Notes: generated from the sequence alone by a model not told the origin. A stretch of DNA of 64,000 nucleotides from SpSt-600 sp042408195 (GCA_042408195.1 JBHOQL010000067.1:33379-97378), one strand, 5' to 3'. Counted from the stretch's first letter, positions 8,893-17,657 are shown. Translations and numbers: made by a program.

Positions 8893-10416
8893 ATGTACAC
8901 CTTTGACTGGTTAGCCAAAAGGGCGGAGCTCTCGCCCAACAAGATTGCCCTCATAGATGTCGCTACAGGGCGCGAGTGGACCTATGCCCAATTTAACGAG
9001 CGCGCTAGCCGCTTTGCCGAATTCCTCAGGGACGAGTGGAAAATAAAAGAAGGCGAACGGGTGGCTATCTTAGCCTACAACTCCTCCGATTACTTTGAAG
9101 TCCTCTACGGCTGTGCCAAGGTGGGGGTGATATTGGTCTGCCTCAACTGGCGGCTGGCCCTCCCGGAACTAGAGGTGATAGTCAACGATGCTTCACCCCG
9201 CGCCCTCATTTACGATCCCGATTTCACCGAGGCTGCCCATTACCTCAAGGAGCGCACTACGGCTACCCTTCTTATGACTCTGGGAGAAAAAGCTCCTAAA
9301 GGTGAATGGGCGTACGAGAAAGCCCTCGCCGAGGCAAGTGGTCAGCCCATCGTCATGCCTCCGCGAGCTTTGAGCGATGTCTGGCATCTCCTTTACACTG
9401 CCGGCACCACAGGGCGCCCAAAAGGCGTAATCCAGACCTTCGGGATGGTCTTCTACAATGCCGTAAACATTGGAATTGCCATCGATCTGACCTCAGAGGA
9501 CGTGACCCTGAACGTCCTCCCCACTTTCCACACCGGTGGCCTTAACCTCTACGCAAACCCGACTTTCCACGTAGGTGGCACTGCTATAATCCAAAAGTCC
9601 TTTGACCCTGGAGAGACCCTGCGCCTTCTCTCCGAAAAGGCCACAGCCTTTTTCGGAGTGCCTGCAATGTATCTGTTTATGAGCCAACACCCGGATTTTG
9701 ACAAATACGACCTTTCTCGAGTCCGCTCCTGGGCCTGTGGCGGTGCTCCGATGCCTGTTCACCTCCTTCGCTGGTATGCCGAGCGGGGCATTATCATCCA
9801 ACAGGGCTTCGGCATGACCGAGACTGGTCCCACTGTCTTCCTAATTGACAAAGAGCACGCGATCTCCAAAGCGGGCTCCGTGGGCAAGCCCCAGATGCAT
9901 GTGGCGGTGCGCATCGTGGACCGGGAAGGACGAGATGTTCCACCCGGAGAAGTCGGAGAGCTGTGGATAAAGGGGCCCGGTGTTACCCCAGGCTACTGGC
10001 AGCAGCCGGAAATAACTGCTGAGTCCTTCACTGATGGATGGCTTCACTCCGGTGACCTGGCCAGAGTGGACGAGGATGGATACTACTACATTGTGGACCG
10101 CCTGAAGGACATGTACATCTCTGGCGGGGAAAACGTTTACCCAGCTGAGGTTGAGAATGTCCTCTACCAAATGGAACAGATAGCGGAAGTGGCGGTTATA
10201 GGCGTGCCGGATCCCAAATGGGGCGAGGTGGGTAAAGCCATCGTGGTTGTGAAGCCCGGCTACACCCTGACTGAGGAGGAAGTGATTCGCTTCTGCGAGG
10301 GAAAGATCGCTCGCTACAAAATCCCGAAACATGTGGTCTTCGTGGACAGGCTCCCTCGCAATCCTGCTGGCAAAGTTCTTAAGACGGAACTTCGTAAGAG
10401 GTTTGGTGGGGCATGA
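8893..10416 (+). CDS. AMP-forming acyl-CoA synthetase (ligase copy 3)
   Basis: A 507-residue ANL ligase with P-loop YTAGTTGRPKG (Ala in place of the usual first Gly of the loop), GFGMTETGP, LHSGD, GGENVYPAE and the catalytic lysine context PAGKVLKTE. It starts three bases after hydrolase copy 2, with GGGAGG upstream. Its stop overlaps the start of the MaoC gene by four bases (ATGA), which implies translational coupling. It is the most divergent of the three at the N-terminus (YTFDWLAKR). Three ligases in one operon suggest that successive acids in one pathway, or a family of related acids, are activated. Confidence 0.87.
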   Translation: MYTFDWLAKRAELSPNKIALIDVATGREWTYAQFNERASRFAEFLRDEWKIKEGERVAILAYNSSDYFEVLYGCAKVGVILVCLNWRLALPELEVIVNDASPRALIYDPDFTEAAHYLKERTTATLLMTLGEKAPKGEWAYEKALAEASGQPIVMPPRALSDVWHLLYTAGTTGRPKGVIQTFGMVFYNAVNIGIAIDLTSEDVTLNVLPTFHTGGLNLYANPTFHVGGTAIIQKSFDPGETLRLLSEKATAFFGVPAMYLFMSQHPDFDKYDLSRVRSWACGGAPMPVHLLRWYAERGIIIQQGFGMTETGPTVFLIDKEHAISKAGSVGKPQMHVAVRIVDREGRDVPPGEVGELWIKGPGVTPGYWQQPEITAESFTDGWLHSGDLARVDEDGYYYIVDRLKDMYISGGENVYPAEVENVLYQMEQIAEVAVIGVPDPKWGEVGKAIVVVKPGYTLTEEEVIRFCEGKIARYKIPKHVVFVDRLPRNPAGKVLKTELRKRFGGA

Positions 10417-11288
10417 AATTGGAAATAGGCCAGAAGGCTTCCTTCAAACGCCGGCTTACTCAGGAGGATTTCACCCGTTTCGCCCTTTTGAGCGGGGATA
10501 ATAATCCTATTCACACCGACCCGGAATTCTCTGCTCGGACCCGGTTCGGAAGACCAGTGGCTCATGGAGCCTTTCTCTTCGGGCTCATCTCTTCAGCCAC
10601 GAACAACCTCTTGCCAGGCCCTGGTTTACTTCTATATCAGGAACTCATGTTCCCAACCCCCTCCTATGCCGGAGAGGAAATAACGGTGCAGGTGGAAATC
10701 ACTGCTGTAAACCGCGAAAAGAACCAAGCTGAACTTTCAACTCTCATCATTCGGCCTAATGGAGAGCTCGGATGCCAGGGCCTGGCCCTCGTCCACTTCG
10801 GACTAGCGAATGGGTGGCCTCAAGTGGACAGGGAAATCCCGCCGCCATTGCCCAGCGAGGGCTCCATTCTTAAAGGATTCCGGCTGGGGGAGAGCGCTTA
10901 TCTCCAGAGAACTTTTACACTCGAAGATGTGCGGACGTACATTGAACTAACCGGTGATGCCAACCCCGTCTACACCGATGCTGAACTGGCCTCTGAGTTG
11001 GGATTGGACTCCCCCGTGCTTCCGCCGCCCCTTGTGGGGGCGCTATTCTCCTGCCTTCTCGGTGTACATCTGCCAGGCTGGGGCACGAATTACCTTAAGC
11101 AGCGCTTTATCTTCCTGGAGCCTGCTCACCCAGGCGAAGAACTCACAGCCAGGGTGGAGATCGTGCGCTTGCGTCCAGAGAAAGAACTCATAAACCTCCG
11201 CACCATCTGCCAGAAAACAGACGGAAAAACCATCGCCGATGGCGAAGCACTGGTGCTGGTGCGGGATGTAAAGGCAAGGGAAACCTAA
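10413..11288 (+). CDS. Tandem MaoC-like (R)-specific enoyl-CoA hydratase, second half degenerate
   Basis: 291 residues made of two hot-dog (MaoC-like) halves. The first half has the full hydratase-2 signature SGDNNPIH, with catalytic Asp29 and His34. The second has TGDANPVY, where Asp182 remains but the histidine is Tyr187. The first half should therefore be catalytic and the second structural or acyl-binding. Eukaryotic hydratase 2 also pairs an active with a degenerate half, but there the N-terminal half is the degenerate one. The expected reaction is hydration of a 2-enoyl thioester to an (R)-3-hydroxyacyl thioester or the reverse, which fits the FabG-like SDR of the operon. Its stop overlaps the next start by one base. 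Confidence 0.83.
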   Translation: MKLEIGQKASFKRRLTQEDFTRFALLSGDNNPIHTDPEFSARTRFGRPVAHGAFLFGLISSATNNLLPGPGLLLYQELMFPTPSYAGEEITVQVEITAVNREKNQAELSTLIIRPNGELGCQGLALVHFGLANGWPQVDREIPPPLPSEGSILKGFRLGESAYLQRTFTLEDVRTYIELTGDANPVYTDAELASELGLDSPVLPPPLVGALFSCLLGVHLPGWGTNYLKQRFIFLEPAHPGEELTARVEIVRLRPEKELINLRTICQKTDGKTIADGEALVLVRDVKARET

Positions 11289-12097
11289 TGCCGAAGGTAG
11301 AGGTTAACGGCATCCAACTTTACTATGAACTGCACGGCCCGAAAGAGGCCGAAGTCTTGGTGCTCTCCAATGGAATCATCATGAGCACTGCCGGATGGGT
11401 CTTCCAGACCCGCGAGCTGTCCAAGCATTACCGGCTGCTGCTCTACGATTGCCGGGGAATGTGGCAATCGGACCATCCTCCAGGCCCTTACTCCATGGAG
11501 CAGCATGCCGATGACCTGGCTGGCCTGCTGGATGCCCTCGGAATCGAGAAAGCCCATATCGGTGGCATCTCCTATGGGGGTGAAATAAGCATGACTTTCG
11601 CCCTCCGCTATCCGGAGCGAACTCTGAGCCTGATTGTGGCCGATTCCGTTAGCTACGTGGATCAATGGCTGCGAACCATAGTGGAAGGCTGGATCGCAAT
11701 AGCCCGCGCTAAGGATCCCAAAGCCTTCTTCTGCGCCACCGTTCCCTGGAACTTTTCCCCCCGCTTCATCCAGGAACACCCCGACCTTATGGCCCAAGCC
11801 CTTGAACGCTATGCCCTGCTGGACTACGATGCTTTCATAAGGCTTTGCGAATGCTTCCTCCGCCTGGACCTAACTGAAAAGCTAAAGGATATAACTGCTC
11901 CCACGTGCGTGATGGTTGGCGAGCATGATCTCCTTAAGGGAAGAAGGTATGCAGAGGAGATCGCTCGCCGGATTCCCGGGGCTGAACTTTACATAATACC
12001 AGGTGCTGGGCATGCTACCTGCTGGGAAAACTTTGAAGTTTTCAACGCCATCGTCCTCGGTTTCCTTGCCCGGCACCGCCAAACTAAACAAAACTGA
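11288..12097 (+). CDS. Alpha/beta hydrolase (hydrolase copy 3)
   Basis: 269 residues, paralogous to the hydrolase at 4457. The nucleophile is Ser95 in the variant elbow GGISYGGE (Ile before Ser instead of His), the acid lies in GEHDLLK, and the base His is in AGHATCWE. The changed elbow and the CRGMWQSD segment, where copy 1 has NRGAGESD, suggest a diverged substrate. It is cytoplasmic. It is coupled to the MaoC gene by a one-base overlap and lies 11 bp before the ABC binding-protein gene, tying the enzymes to the importer. An enol-lactonase or ester or thioester hydrolase role cannot be decided from sequence. Confidence 0.8.
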   Translation: MPKVEVNGIQLYYELHGPKEAEVLVLSNGIIMSTAGWVFQTRELSKHYRLLLYDCRGMWQSDHPPGPYSMEQHADDLAGLLDALGIEKAHIGGISYGGEISMTFALRYPERTLSLIVADSVSYVDQWLRTIVEGWIAIARAKDPKAFFCATVPWNFSPRFIQEHPDLMAQALERYALLDYDAFIRLCECFLRLDLTEKLKDITAPTCVMVGEHDLLKGRRYAEEIARRIPGAELYIIPGAGHATCWENFEVFNAIVLGFLARHRQTKQN

Positions 12098-12108
12098 GGA
12101 GGAGTACC

Positions 12109-13455
12109 ATGCGTAACAAAAACTTGGTGGGGCTTGCTGTAGCTCTCATCGCAGGGCTGTCGCTGGTGCTGGCCTCGTGCAAGCCGGCTCCAACTCCTAC
12201 GCCTACTCCTGTCCCGCCAACCCCGACTCCTACACCTGCGCCTGCCCCCAGCCCCACGCCGACAGCTCCCCAGTATCCGTTCGCCGGGAAGCCCCTGAAG
12301 ATAGGTCTCCTGACCGATAACTCTGGGCCGCTGGCCATTTACGGGCCAATGTTGGAGAGGGGCTTTGAGCTCGGCCTGGAATACGCCACCAACGGCACAA
12401 TGGAAGTAGCCGGAAGGCCCATCAAAGTGATCATCAAAGATACTTCCAGCGACCCCGAGAAAGGCGTCAGTCAAGCACGTGAGCTTATTGAGGCCGAAGG
12501 GGTAGAAATACTGGTAGGGCCTCCCAGTTCTGGCGTCGCCATGGCCGTTCAGAAGATCGCTGAAGAATACAAAGTTATCTTAATTGTCGAACCGGCCGCC
12601 GCTACCGACATAACCGGCAAGAACTTCAACCCTTACACCTTCCGCACCAGCCGGACTTCTTACCAGGATGCTATTGTAATGGGCCAAGGCTTGCTGCAAT
12701 TGGGCAAAACCTTCGTCCAAATCGCTCCGGACTACGCTTTTGGCTGGGCTTCGGCCTGCGGCTTCTATGCTGTGATAAAGGCTGGCGGGGGTACTTTCCC
12801 CGTCAACGATACACCTCAGGGCTGCGGTGCCATCTTCATCCCCTTTGACACAACTGACTTCACCCCTTACCTCCAGCAGGTTCTGGACTCCGGGGCGGAA
12901 GTGCTCATCATAACTTGGGCTGGCGCGGGCTTCGTACCTCTCTTTAAGCAAATGCAGGAGCTGGGTGTCTTTGACAAAATGGTCGTCGGGACTGGCATCG
13001 GCGACAACCAGACCCTGGCGGCAGGCTACGCCAATGCCGTCGGCTCCACTGGAATTATTGTCTACCATTACACCCTCCCCAAGAACCCCGTCAATGACTG
13101 GTTGGTCAAGCGCCACAAGGAGAAATACGGGACTCCGCCAGACCTCTTCACCGCCGGTGGTATGGCTGCTGCCATCATGGTTGTGGAAGGGCTGAAGCGC
13201 ACGAACGGCGATGCCAGTGCAGATGCGCTCATCAAGGTCTACGAGGATAACTTCTCTTTTGATGGTCCCAACGGCAAATACATAATCCGGCCGTACGACC
13301 ACGTCTGTCTCTACCCGCTCTACTATGTCCGCTTGACCAACGTCACCGACCCCGAGTTCAGGTTCGTGGAACTGATCAAGGAGTTCGCTCCTGAAGAGGC
13401 AGCGCCGCCGTGCCTGCTGCCGGACCAGTACAAGGATCGCTGCCCCAAGGAGTAA
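12109..13455 (+). CDS. Liv-type ABC transporter substrate-binding lipoprotein
   Basis: 448 residues. A lipoprotein signal peptide (Arg/Lys start, hydrophobic core, lipobox LASC with Cys24) is followed by a Pro-Thr-rich linker to about residue 58. A type I periplasmic-binding fold of the branched-chain amino acid class (Peripl_BP_6 type) then begins near KIGLLTDNSGP. It would be anchored outside the membrane and deliver ligand to the permeases encoded downstream. This family also binds amides, urea, aromatic acids and fatty-acid-like compounds, so the ligand may be the acid activated by the three ligases. GAGGAGGAG precedes the start. A strong hairpin follows the stop. Confidence 0.88.
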   Translation: MRNKNLVGLAVALIAGLSLVLASCKPAPTPTPTPVPPTPTPTPAPAPSPTPTAPQYPFAGKPLKIGLLTDNSGPLAIYGPMLERGFELGLEYATNGTMEVAGRPIKVIIKDTSSDPEKGVSQARELIEAEGVEILVGPPSSGVAMAVQKIAEEYKVILIVEPAAATDITGKNFNPYTFRTSRTSYQDAIVMGQGLLQLGKTFVQIAPDYAFGWASACGFYAVIKAGGGTFPVNDTPQGCGAIFIPFDTTDFTPYLQQVLDSGAEVLIITWAGAGFVPLFKQMQELGVFDKMVVGTGIGDNQTLAAGYANAVGSTGIIVYHYTLPKNPVNDWLVKRHKEKYGTPPDLFTAGGMAAAIMVVEGLKRTNGDASADALIKVYEDNFSFDGPNGKYIIRPYDHVCLYPLYYVRLTNVTDPEFRFVELIKEFAPEEAAPPCLLPDQYKDRCPKE

Positions 13456-13468
13456 CCCAGCGAAACCC

Positions 13469-13496
13469 GCGGGGGAGGAGGGGACTCCTCCCCCGC
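13469..13496 (+). other. Intercistronic GC-rich hairpin after the binding-protein gene
   Basis: A perfect 12-bp inverted repeat (GCGGGGGAGGAG / CTCCTCCCCCGC) with a GGGA loop lies 13 bp after the binding-protein stop and 19 bp before the next start. No T-run follows, so it is not an intrinsic terminator. Such hairpins after binding-protein genes are known to protect the upstream mRNA from 3' exonucleases, giving more binding protein than membrane components. I infer that role here. Confidence 0.7.
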
Positions 13497-13515
13497 CACC
13501 TTCGGAGGACCGCAT

Positions 13516-14271
13516 ATGGAACCACAGGTCGTCCTGGAAACTAGGAACCTGCGTAAAGAGTTTGACGGCCTTGTAGCTGTTGACAATGTTTCCCTGAAGG
13601 TTAGGGAAGGACAGCTGCACGCCATAATCGGCCCCAATGGTGCTGGCAAAACCACTCTGTTCAACTTGATAAGCGGTGTATTTCCTCCTACTTCGGGGCG
13701 GATATTCCTCCGCGGAGAGGATATAACTGGCCTCCCACCTTACCAAATAGCTCGCAAAGGTATAGGTCGTTCCTTTCAGATAATCAACCTTTTCCCAAAC
13801 CTAACGGTGCTGGAAAGCGTAAGTTTGGCGGTGCAGGCCCGCGGTCCCCACAGTTTACATTTCTGGCGCCCCTACCACCTATATCGGGAATACGAAGAAA
13901 AGGCTGTGGAAATAATCCGCAAAGTGGGGCTTGCTGGCCGCGAGTATTTCCTGACGCGTGTCCTACCCCACGGAGACCAACGAAAACTGGAAATTGCTCT
14001 CCTCCTGGCAATGGAGCCCGACATTCTCCTTCTGGACGAGCCCACGGCTGGAATGGCCTCCGCGGAGGTCCCTATCATTATGGACCTCATATCCCGCTTG
14101 CGGAATGAAGGAAGGCACACTATCCTGCTGGTGGAGCACAAGATGGATGTAGTGATGAGCCTGTCCGATATTATCACCGTTATGCACCAAGGCAGGATAC
14201 TGGCAGAAGGGACACCCGAAGAAATAAAAGCAAACGAGGAAGTCCAGCGGGCCTATCTTGGTGAACTTTGA
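13516..14271 (+). CDS. livG: Liv-type ABC transporter ATP-binding protein (LivG-like)
   Basis: 251 residues with Walker A GPNGAGKTT, a signature region HGDQRKLE in place of the usual LSYGQQRRLE, Walker B LLLDEPTAG, and the switch histidine in VEHKMD. The segment GIGRSFQIINLF is typical of LivG. It would energise import together with the LivF-like partner. GGAGGACC precedes the ATG. The 3' end runs into the ribosome binding site of the next gene. The altered signature (Pro-His before Gly) is a mild oddity. The livG symbol denotes family position; the transported substrate need not be a branched-chain amino acid. Confidence 0.88.
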   Translation: MEPQVVLETRNLRKEFDGLVAVDNVSLKVREGQLHAIIGPNGAGKTTLFNLISGVFPPTSGRIFLRGEDITGLPPYQIARKGIGRSFQIINLFPNLTVLESVSLAVQARGPHSLHFWRPYHLYREYEEKAVEIIRKVGLAGREYFLTRVLPHGDQRKLEIALLLAMEPDILLLDEPTAGMASAEVPIIMDLISRLRNEGRHTILLVEHKMDVVMSLSDIITVMHQGRILAEGTPEEIKANEEVQRAYLGEL

Positions 14272-14281
14272 GGAGGTAAAA

Positions 14282-14989
14282 TTGGAGCCCATCTTGGAAG
14301 TGCGTGACATTCATACATTTATCGGCCAGTTTCACATCCTTCAGGGCGTATCCTTGACCGTTCCAGCAGGGAGCGTGACGGCTCTTCTTGGGCGCAACGG
14401 TGCGGGCAAAACCACCACTCTTAAATCCATCCTCGGCCTGACCCCCCCTCGAAGTGGCAAAATAATCTTCGCTGGGGAAGAAATCCAAGGACGCCGGCCC
14501 TACGAAATCGCTTCAATGGGCATAGGCTATGTCCCCGAGCACAGAGCCATATTCACCCAGCTCACCGTGGAGGAGAATCTCCGCATCGCCGAACGCCGTA
14601 AGGGCGATCTGAAGCGCAGAGCCGATTTCATCTTCACCCTCTTTCCCGACCTCAAGCGGCTGTATAAACTTCCAGCTGGAAATCTTTCCGGTGGACAACA
14701 GCAGATGCTGGCTATCGCGAGGGCCCTCGTCCCAGATAATCGCTTGTTACTGATAGATGAGCCCAGCGAAGGTCTGGCGCCCATCCTAGTACGCGAACTT
14801 ATGGAAGCTATCCGGCAGCTCTCTGCTGAAGTCACAATTCTCTTGGTGGACCAGAATTTCCAGATGACCAGCTCCCTGGCCAGCCATTACACCCTAATTG
14901 ACGATGGCCACACCGTCCGCAGCGGGCTGATGTCCGATTTACTCAAAGAGCCTGAGACTATCCGCCGCTACCTGGGCGCTGTGGTATAG
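14282..14989 (+). CDS. livF: Liv-type ABC transporter ATP-binding protein (LivF-like)
   Basis: 235 residues with Walker A GRNGAGKTT, signature LSGGQQQML, Walker B LLIDEPSEGL and the LivF-typical YVPEHRAIFTQLTVEENL region. I place the start at the TTG at 14282 because GAGGAGGT ends five bases upstream and the resulting MEPILEVRDI matches the family's N-terminus. An in-frame TTG/GTG at 14258/14261 would start inside livG without a good ribosome binding site. The switch position reads VDQNFQ, with Gln where many ABC proteins have His, which is common in LivF. It pairs with the LivG-like subunit. Confidence 0.86.
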   Translation: MEPILEVRDIHTFIGQFHILQGVSLTVPAGSVTALLGRNGAGKTTTLKSILGLTPPRSGKIIFAGEEIQGRRPYEIASMGIGYVPEHRAIFTQLTVEENLRIAERRKGDLKRRADFIFTLFPDLKRLYKLPAGNLSGGQQQMLAIARALVPDNRLLLIDEPSEGLAPILVRELMEAIRQLSAEVTILLVDQNFQMTSSLASHYTLIDDGHTVRSGLMSDLLKEPETIRRYLGAVV

Positions 14990-15000
14990 GAGGGATTATA

Positions 15001-16494
15001 ATGAAAGCTTACCGCGAAACCATCGTTTCTATCCTCATAGTTTTAAGCATAATTTTGCTTACCTACTGGCTCTTTGGACCTTCAAAAGCGACCGCCACTC
15101 TTCTGTCTGGCCTCACTTTGGCCTCCCTTTATTTCCTTCTGGGTGCAGGTCTCTCCCTAATTTTCGGGCTCATGGATGTGCTGAACTTTGCTCATGGGAT
15201 AATCTTTATGATAGGGGCCTACATAGGCTACACCATCTACGGGAATCCCCGTCTCATCCTCAACACCTTGCCTCTCTTCCTGAACTTGGGGGCTGGTATA
15301 ATTACAGGTATTTTCATCAAGCAATTGCTGAACCGGCAGGGAATTGGAGGAGTAAATGGGCGACTTTTCACCTTTGTCGCAGCTTTCGTAGGCATCGCCG
15401 TTCTAATCTGGGGAGTTAAGGGATTCCCTCTGCGTCCTCTGGTCGCCTTTGAACCCACAACCCCAGGAGGGGCTGTCCCTACTGCTCTCGCTCAAGAACC
15501 GATATCCCGCATGGCAGCGCGCCTTGGATGGATGGCTCTCTCCGGAGTGCTGCTCGGTTTAGCATTGAGGTTCCGGGGGAGAGGGGAAATAAGGTCTAAG
15601 GACTTCGTCCGTTACATTTCTTATGTGCTGGGCCTCACCGCAGCTGCCTTTTCCGTCCTTTTCATTCGCAACATAGCGGAACGGTTCCTTCTAGGACTTT
15701 CCACTGATATTCGCTTTATATTAGCCATGCTTGCCGGTGCTGCTGCCGGGGCTCTAATTGGCGCACTGATTGAAACTTCTTTCATCCGGCCTTTCTACGG
15801 CCGCCCTATCACCCAGATAGTCCTCACCTTAGGGTTAATGTTTGCGGGGGGAGAGCTGGTCAAAGCTATATGGGGAAAAGAAGGCCGTGCTCCAATGCCC
15901 GCCCTTTCCCTGTTTGCCCAAAGCTGCCGTTCCCCTAACCTAATAGCTTGGCTGAGAGAGCATTGCTCTTCTATAGACGTGCTTGGGAGAGCTTTCCCCA
16001 CTTACAGGATTTTCATAATTTTCATTGGCGTGTTAATCCTGATCAGCATTACGCTGCTTTTGCGGTACACCCGTCTCGGGTTGATCGTGCGGGCTGGTGT
16101 TCAGGACAGGGAGATGGTGGAAGCTCTGGGGATCAATGTTCGGCGCGTTTTCACTACGGTCTTCGCCATCGGTTCGGCATTGGCAGCGTTCGGAGGCGTA
16201 GTAGCTGCTCCTTTTGTAGGTGTCTATCCCGATATGGGGGGTATATTCCAGCTGCAAGCTTTCATTGCTGTGGTCATCGGAGGGATGGGGAGTTACACCG
16301 GAACCGCTGTCGGCTCCCTTATCCTGGGGTTAGCCAGGGCGTTCGGTGATACTCTGGTAACCACAGGGATTGCCCTTCCGGGCATGGCCTATGTCTGGCG
16401 AGCTTCTCCGGCCATTGCCCGCGCCTCAATTGTCCTGATAATGGCCATAGTGCTCTTAGTGCGACCTGCCGGCATATTCGGAAAGAAGGGGTAA
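15001..16494 (+). CDS. livH: Liv-type ABC permease (LivH-like) with large internal insertion
   Basis: 497 residues, against roughly 290-310 for typical LivH. The N-terminal part (to about residue 78, including LMDVLNFAHG) and the C-terminal part (from about 240, including ETSFIRPFYGRP, RAGVQDREMVEALGIN and the GGMGSYTG segment) are standard LivH. About 160 extra residues lie between. They contain about four hydrophobic segments (near 92-106, 122-138, 175-189 and 205-222) and a polar Pro-rich stretch (150-170). I read the insertion as extra membrane helices rather than a second enzyme domain. AGGAGGG precedes the ATG. It forms the translocation pore with the LivM-like subunit. Confidence 0.85.
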   Translation: MKAYRETIVSILIVLSIILLTYWLFGPSKATATLLSGLTLASLYFLLGAGLSLIFGLMDVLNFAHGIIFMIGAYIGYTIYGNPRLILNTLPLFLNLGAGIITGIFIKQLLNRQGIGGVNGRLFTFVAAFVGIAVLIWGVKGFPLRPLVAFEPTTPGGAVPTALAQEPISRMAARLGWMALSGVLLGLALRFRGRGEIRSKDFVRYISYVLGLTAAAFSVLFIRNIAERFLLGLSTDIRFILAMLAGAAAGALIGALIETSFIRPFYGRPITQIVLTLGLMFAGGELVKAIWGKEGRAPMPALSLFAQSCRSPNLIAWLREHCSSIDVLGRAFPTYRIFIIFIGVLILISITLLLRYTRLGLIVRAGVQDREMVEALGINVRRVFTTVFAIGSALAAFGGVVAAPFVGVYPDMGGIFQLQAFIAVVIGGMGSYTGTAVGSLILGLARAFGDTLVTTGIALPGMAYVWRASPAIARASIVLIMAIVLLVRPAGIFGKKG

Positions 16495-16498
16495 TGCC

Positions 16499-17599
16499 AT
16501 GAGGGAACTCACCCTTAATCTCTTTAAAACCCTGAAAACCTGGCGCTGGAATTTGCTGCTGCTGGCTTTGCTCATCGTTTTCCCTTTCGTTGGAGGATTG
16601 CTCTTAGGCGACCCGGCTGCTGTGGACCCGCACCTAAGGGGGGTTAACCGGATTTTAGCCCTGGCGGAGACGGGATATGCTAAGTTCTGGCAAGGCATGA
16701 TAATCCAAATGCTTATACTGGGTGTCTTCGCCATGAGTTACGATTTGCTCTTGGGCTATACAGGCATACTCTCGTTCGGCCACGCAATGTTCTACGGGAC
16801 TGGGGGTTACGTACTCGGTCTGTTGGTCAAACATGCCCACTGGTCTATATGGGAAGCGATAGGGGCCGTCATCCTCGTAGCGTTGCTCCAGAGCCTCGTT
16901 ATCGGCGCTCTTTCCCTACGGGTGCGAGGTGTTTACTTGGCAATGGTGACTCTGGCCTTTGCTGAATTTTTCTACATCTTGGCCGAAGCCACAGATTTCC
17001 GCCATTACACCGGAGCCGACGATGGCTTGCATGGGATTTACCCGCCGCCGATCTTGAGTCCAACCACCCACCGCACTAACTTCTACTTTTTCACCCTGGC
17101 TTTCTTCATAGTGATGTATCTGGCTGCGCACCGCCTGGTGAACTCACCCACCGGTAAAGTTATGGTAGCTATTCGCGAAAACGAGGCACGCACTGCAATG
17201 CTAGGTTACAACACATTTATTTACAAACTAATAGCCCTTACAGCGTCAGGGACGATGGCTGCGCTGGCCGGTTCCTTCAATGCTCTCTTCAACTTAGGCA
17301 TCACCCCTTCAGTCCTGAGTGTGAGCACCACCATAGAAGTGATAGCAATGACGATAGTTGGTGGGGTGGGAACGCTCATAGGGCCGGTATTAGGGGCGGC
17401 AATTGTGCACCTTCTCGGCTATTGGCTGAACCGGTTCTTCGGCCCGGCCTGGCTGCTTGCTTTTGGAGTTGCCTTCGTGCTTATCGTAATATTCCTTCCT
17501 TACGGAATTGTGGGCACGTGGAGGGCTCGCAGTTTCCAGTGGAAACAAACCTGGCGACGTTATATACAACAGGTCACTTCTCGCTTATCTCTCAAATAA
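16499..17599 (+). CDS. livM: Liv-type ABC permease (LivM-like)
   Basis: 366 residues, a normal length for LivM, with about eight to nine hydrophobic segments. Conserved landmarks are the DLLLGYTGILSFGHAMFYG region near residue 80, RVRGVYLAMVTLAFAE near 140, the cytoplasmic coupling segment AIRENEARTAMLGYN near 225, and GGVGTLIGPVLGA near 285. It starts four bases after the LivH-like gene. It is the last gene of the operon and is followed after 21 bp by an intrinsic terminator, which sets the operon's 3' boundary. Confidence 0.87.
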   Translation: MRELTLNLFKTLKTWRWNLLLLALLIVFPFVGGLLLGDPAAVDPHLRGVNRILALAETGYAKFWQGMIIQMLILGVFAMSYDLLLGYTGILSFGHAMFYGTGGYVLGLLVKHAHWSIWEAIGAVILVALLQSLVIGALSLRVRGVYLAMVTLAFAEFFYILAEATDFRHYTGADDGLHGIYPPPILSPTTHRTNFYFFTLAFFIVMYLAAHRLVNSPTGKVMVAIRENEARTAMLGYNTFIYKLIALTASGTMAALAGSFNALFNLGITPSVLSVSTTIEVIAMTIVGGVGTLIGPVLGAAIVHLLGYWLNRFFGPAWLLAFGVAFVLIVIFLPYGIVGTWRARSFQWKQTWRRYIQQVTSRLSLK

Positions 17600-17620
17600 C
17601 TGCACTGCTATCAGCTCAAG

Positions 17621-17657
17621 AAGCCAGGAGTTAAAGGCTCCTGGCTTCGTTGTTTTT
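17621..17657 (+). terminator. Intrinsic terminator of the ligase/transporter operon
   Basis: A perfect 10-bp stem, AAGCCAGGAG (17621-17630) with CTCCTGGCTT (17638-17647), has a 7-base loop and is followed by CGTTGTTTTT. It lies 21 bp after the LivM stop codon. Confidence 0.85.

Noticed and set aside
12190..12270. Tandem-repeat-like DNA encoding Pro-Thr
   Set aside because: It is a low-complexity linker after a lipobox, and btuF has the same kind. It is not a satellite repeat or CRISPR.
12580..13746. Long minus-strand open frame (388 codons) across the binding-protein gene
   Set aside because: It lies antisense to a clear lipoprotein gene with good start and motifs. It has no recognisable domain, and its openness follows from the codon bias of the real gene.
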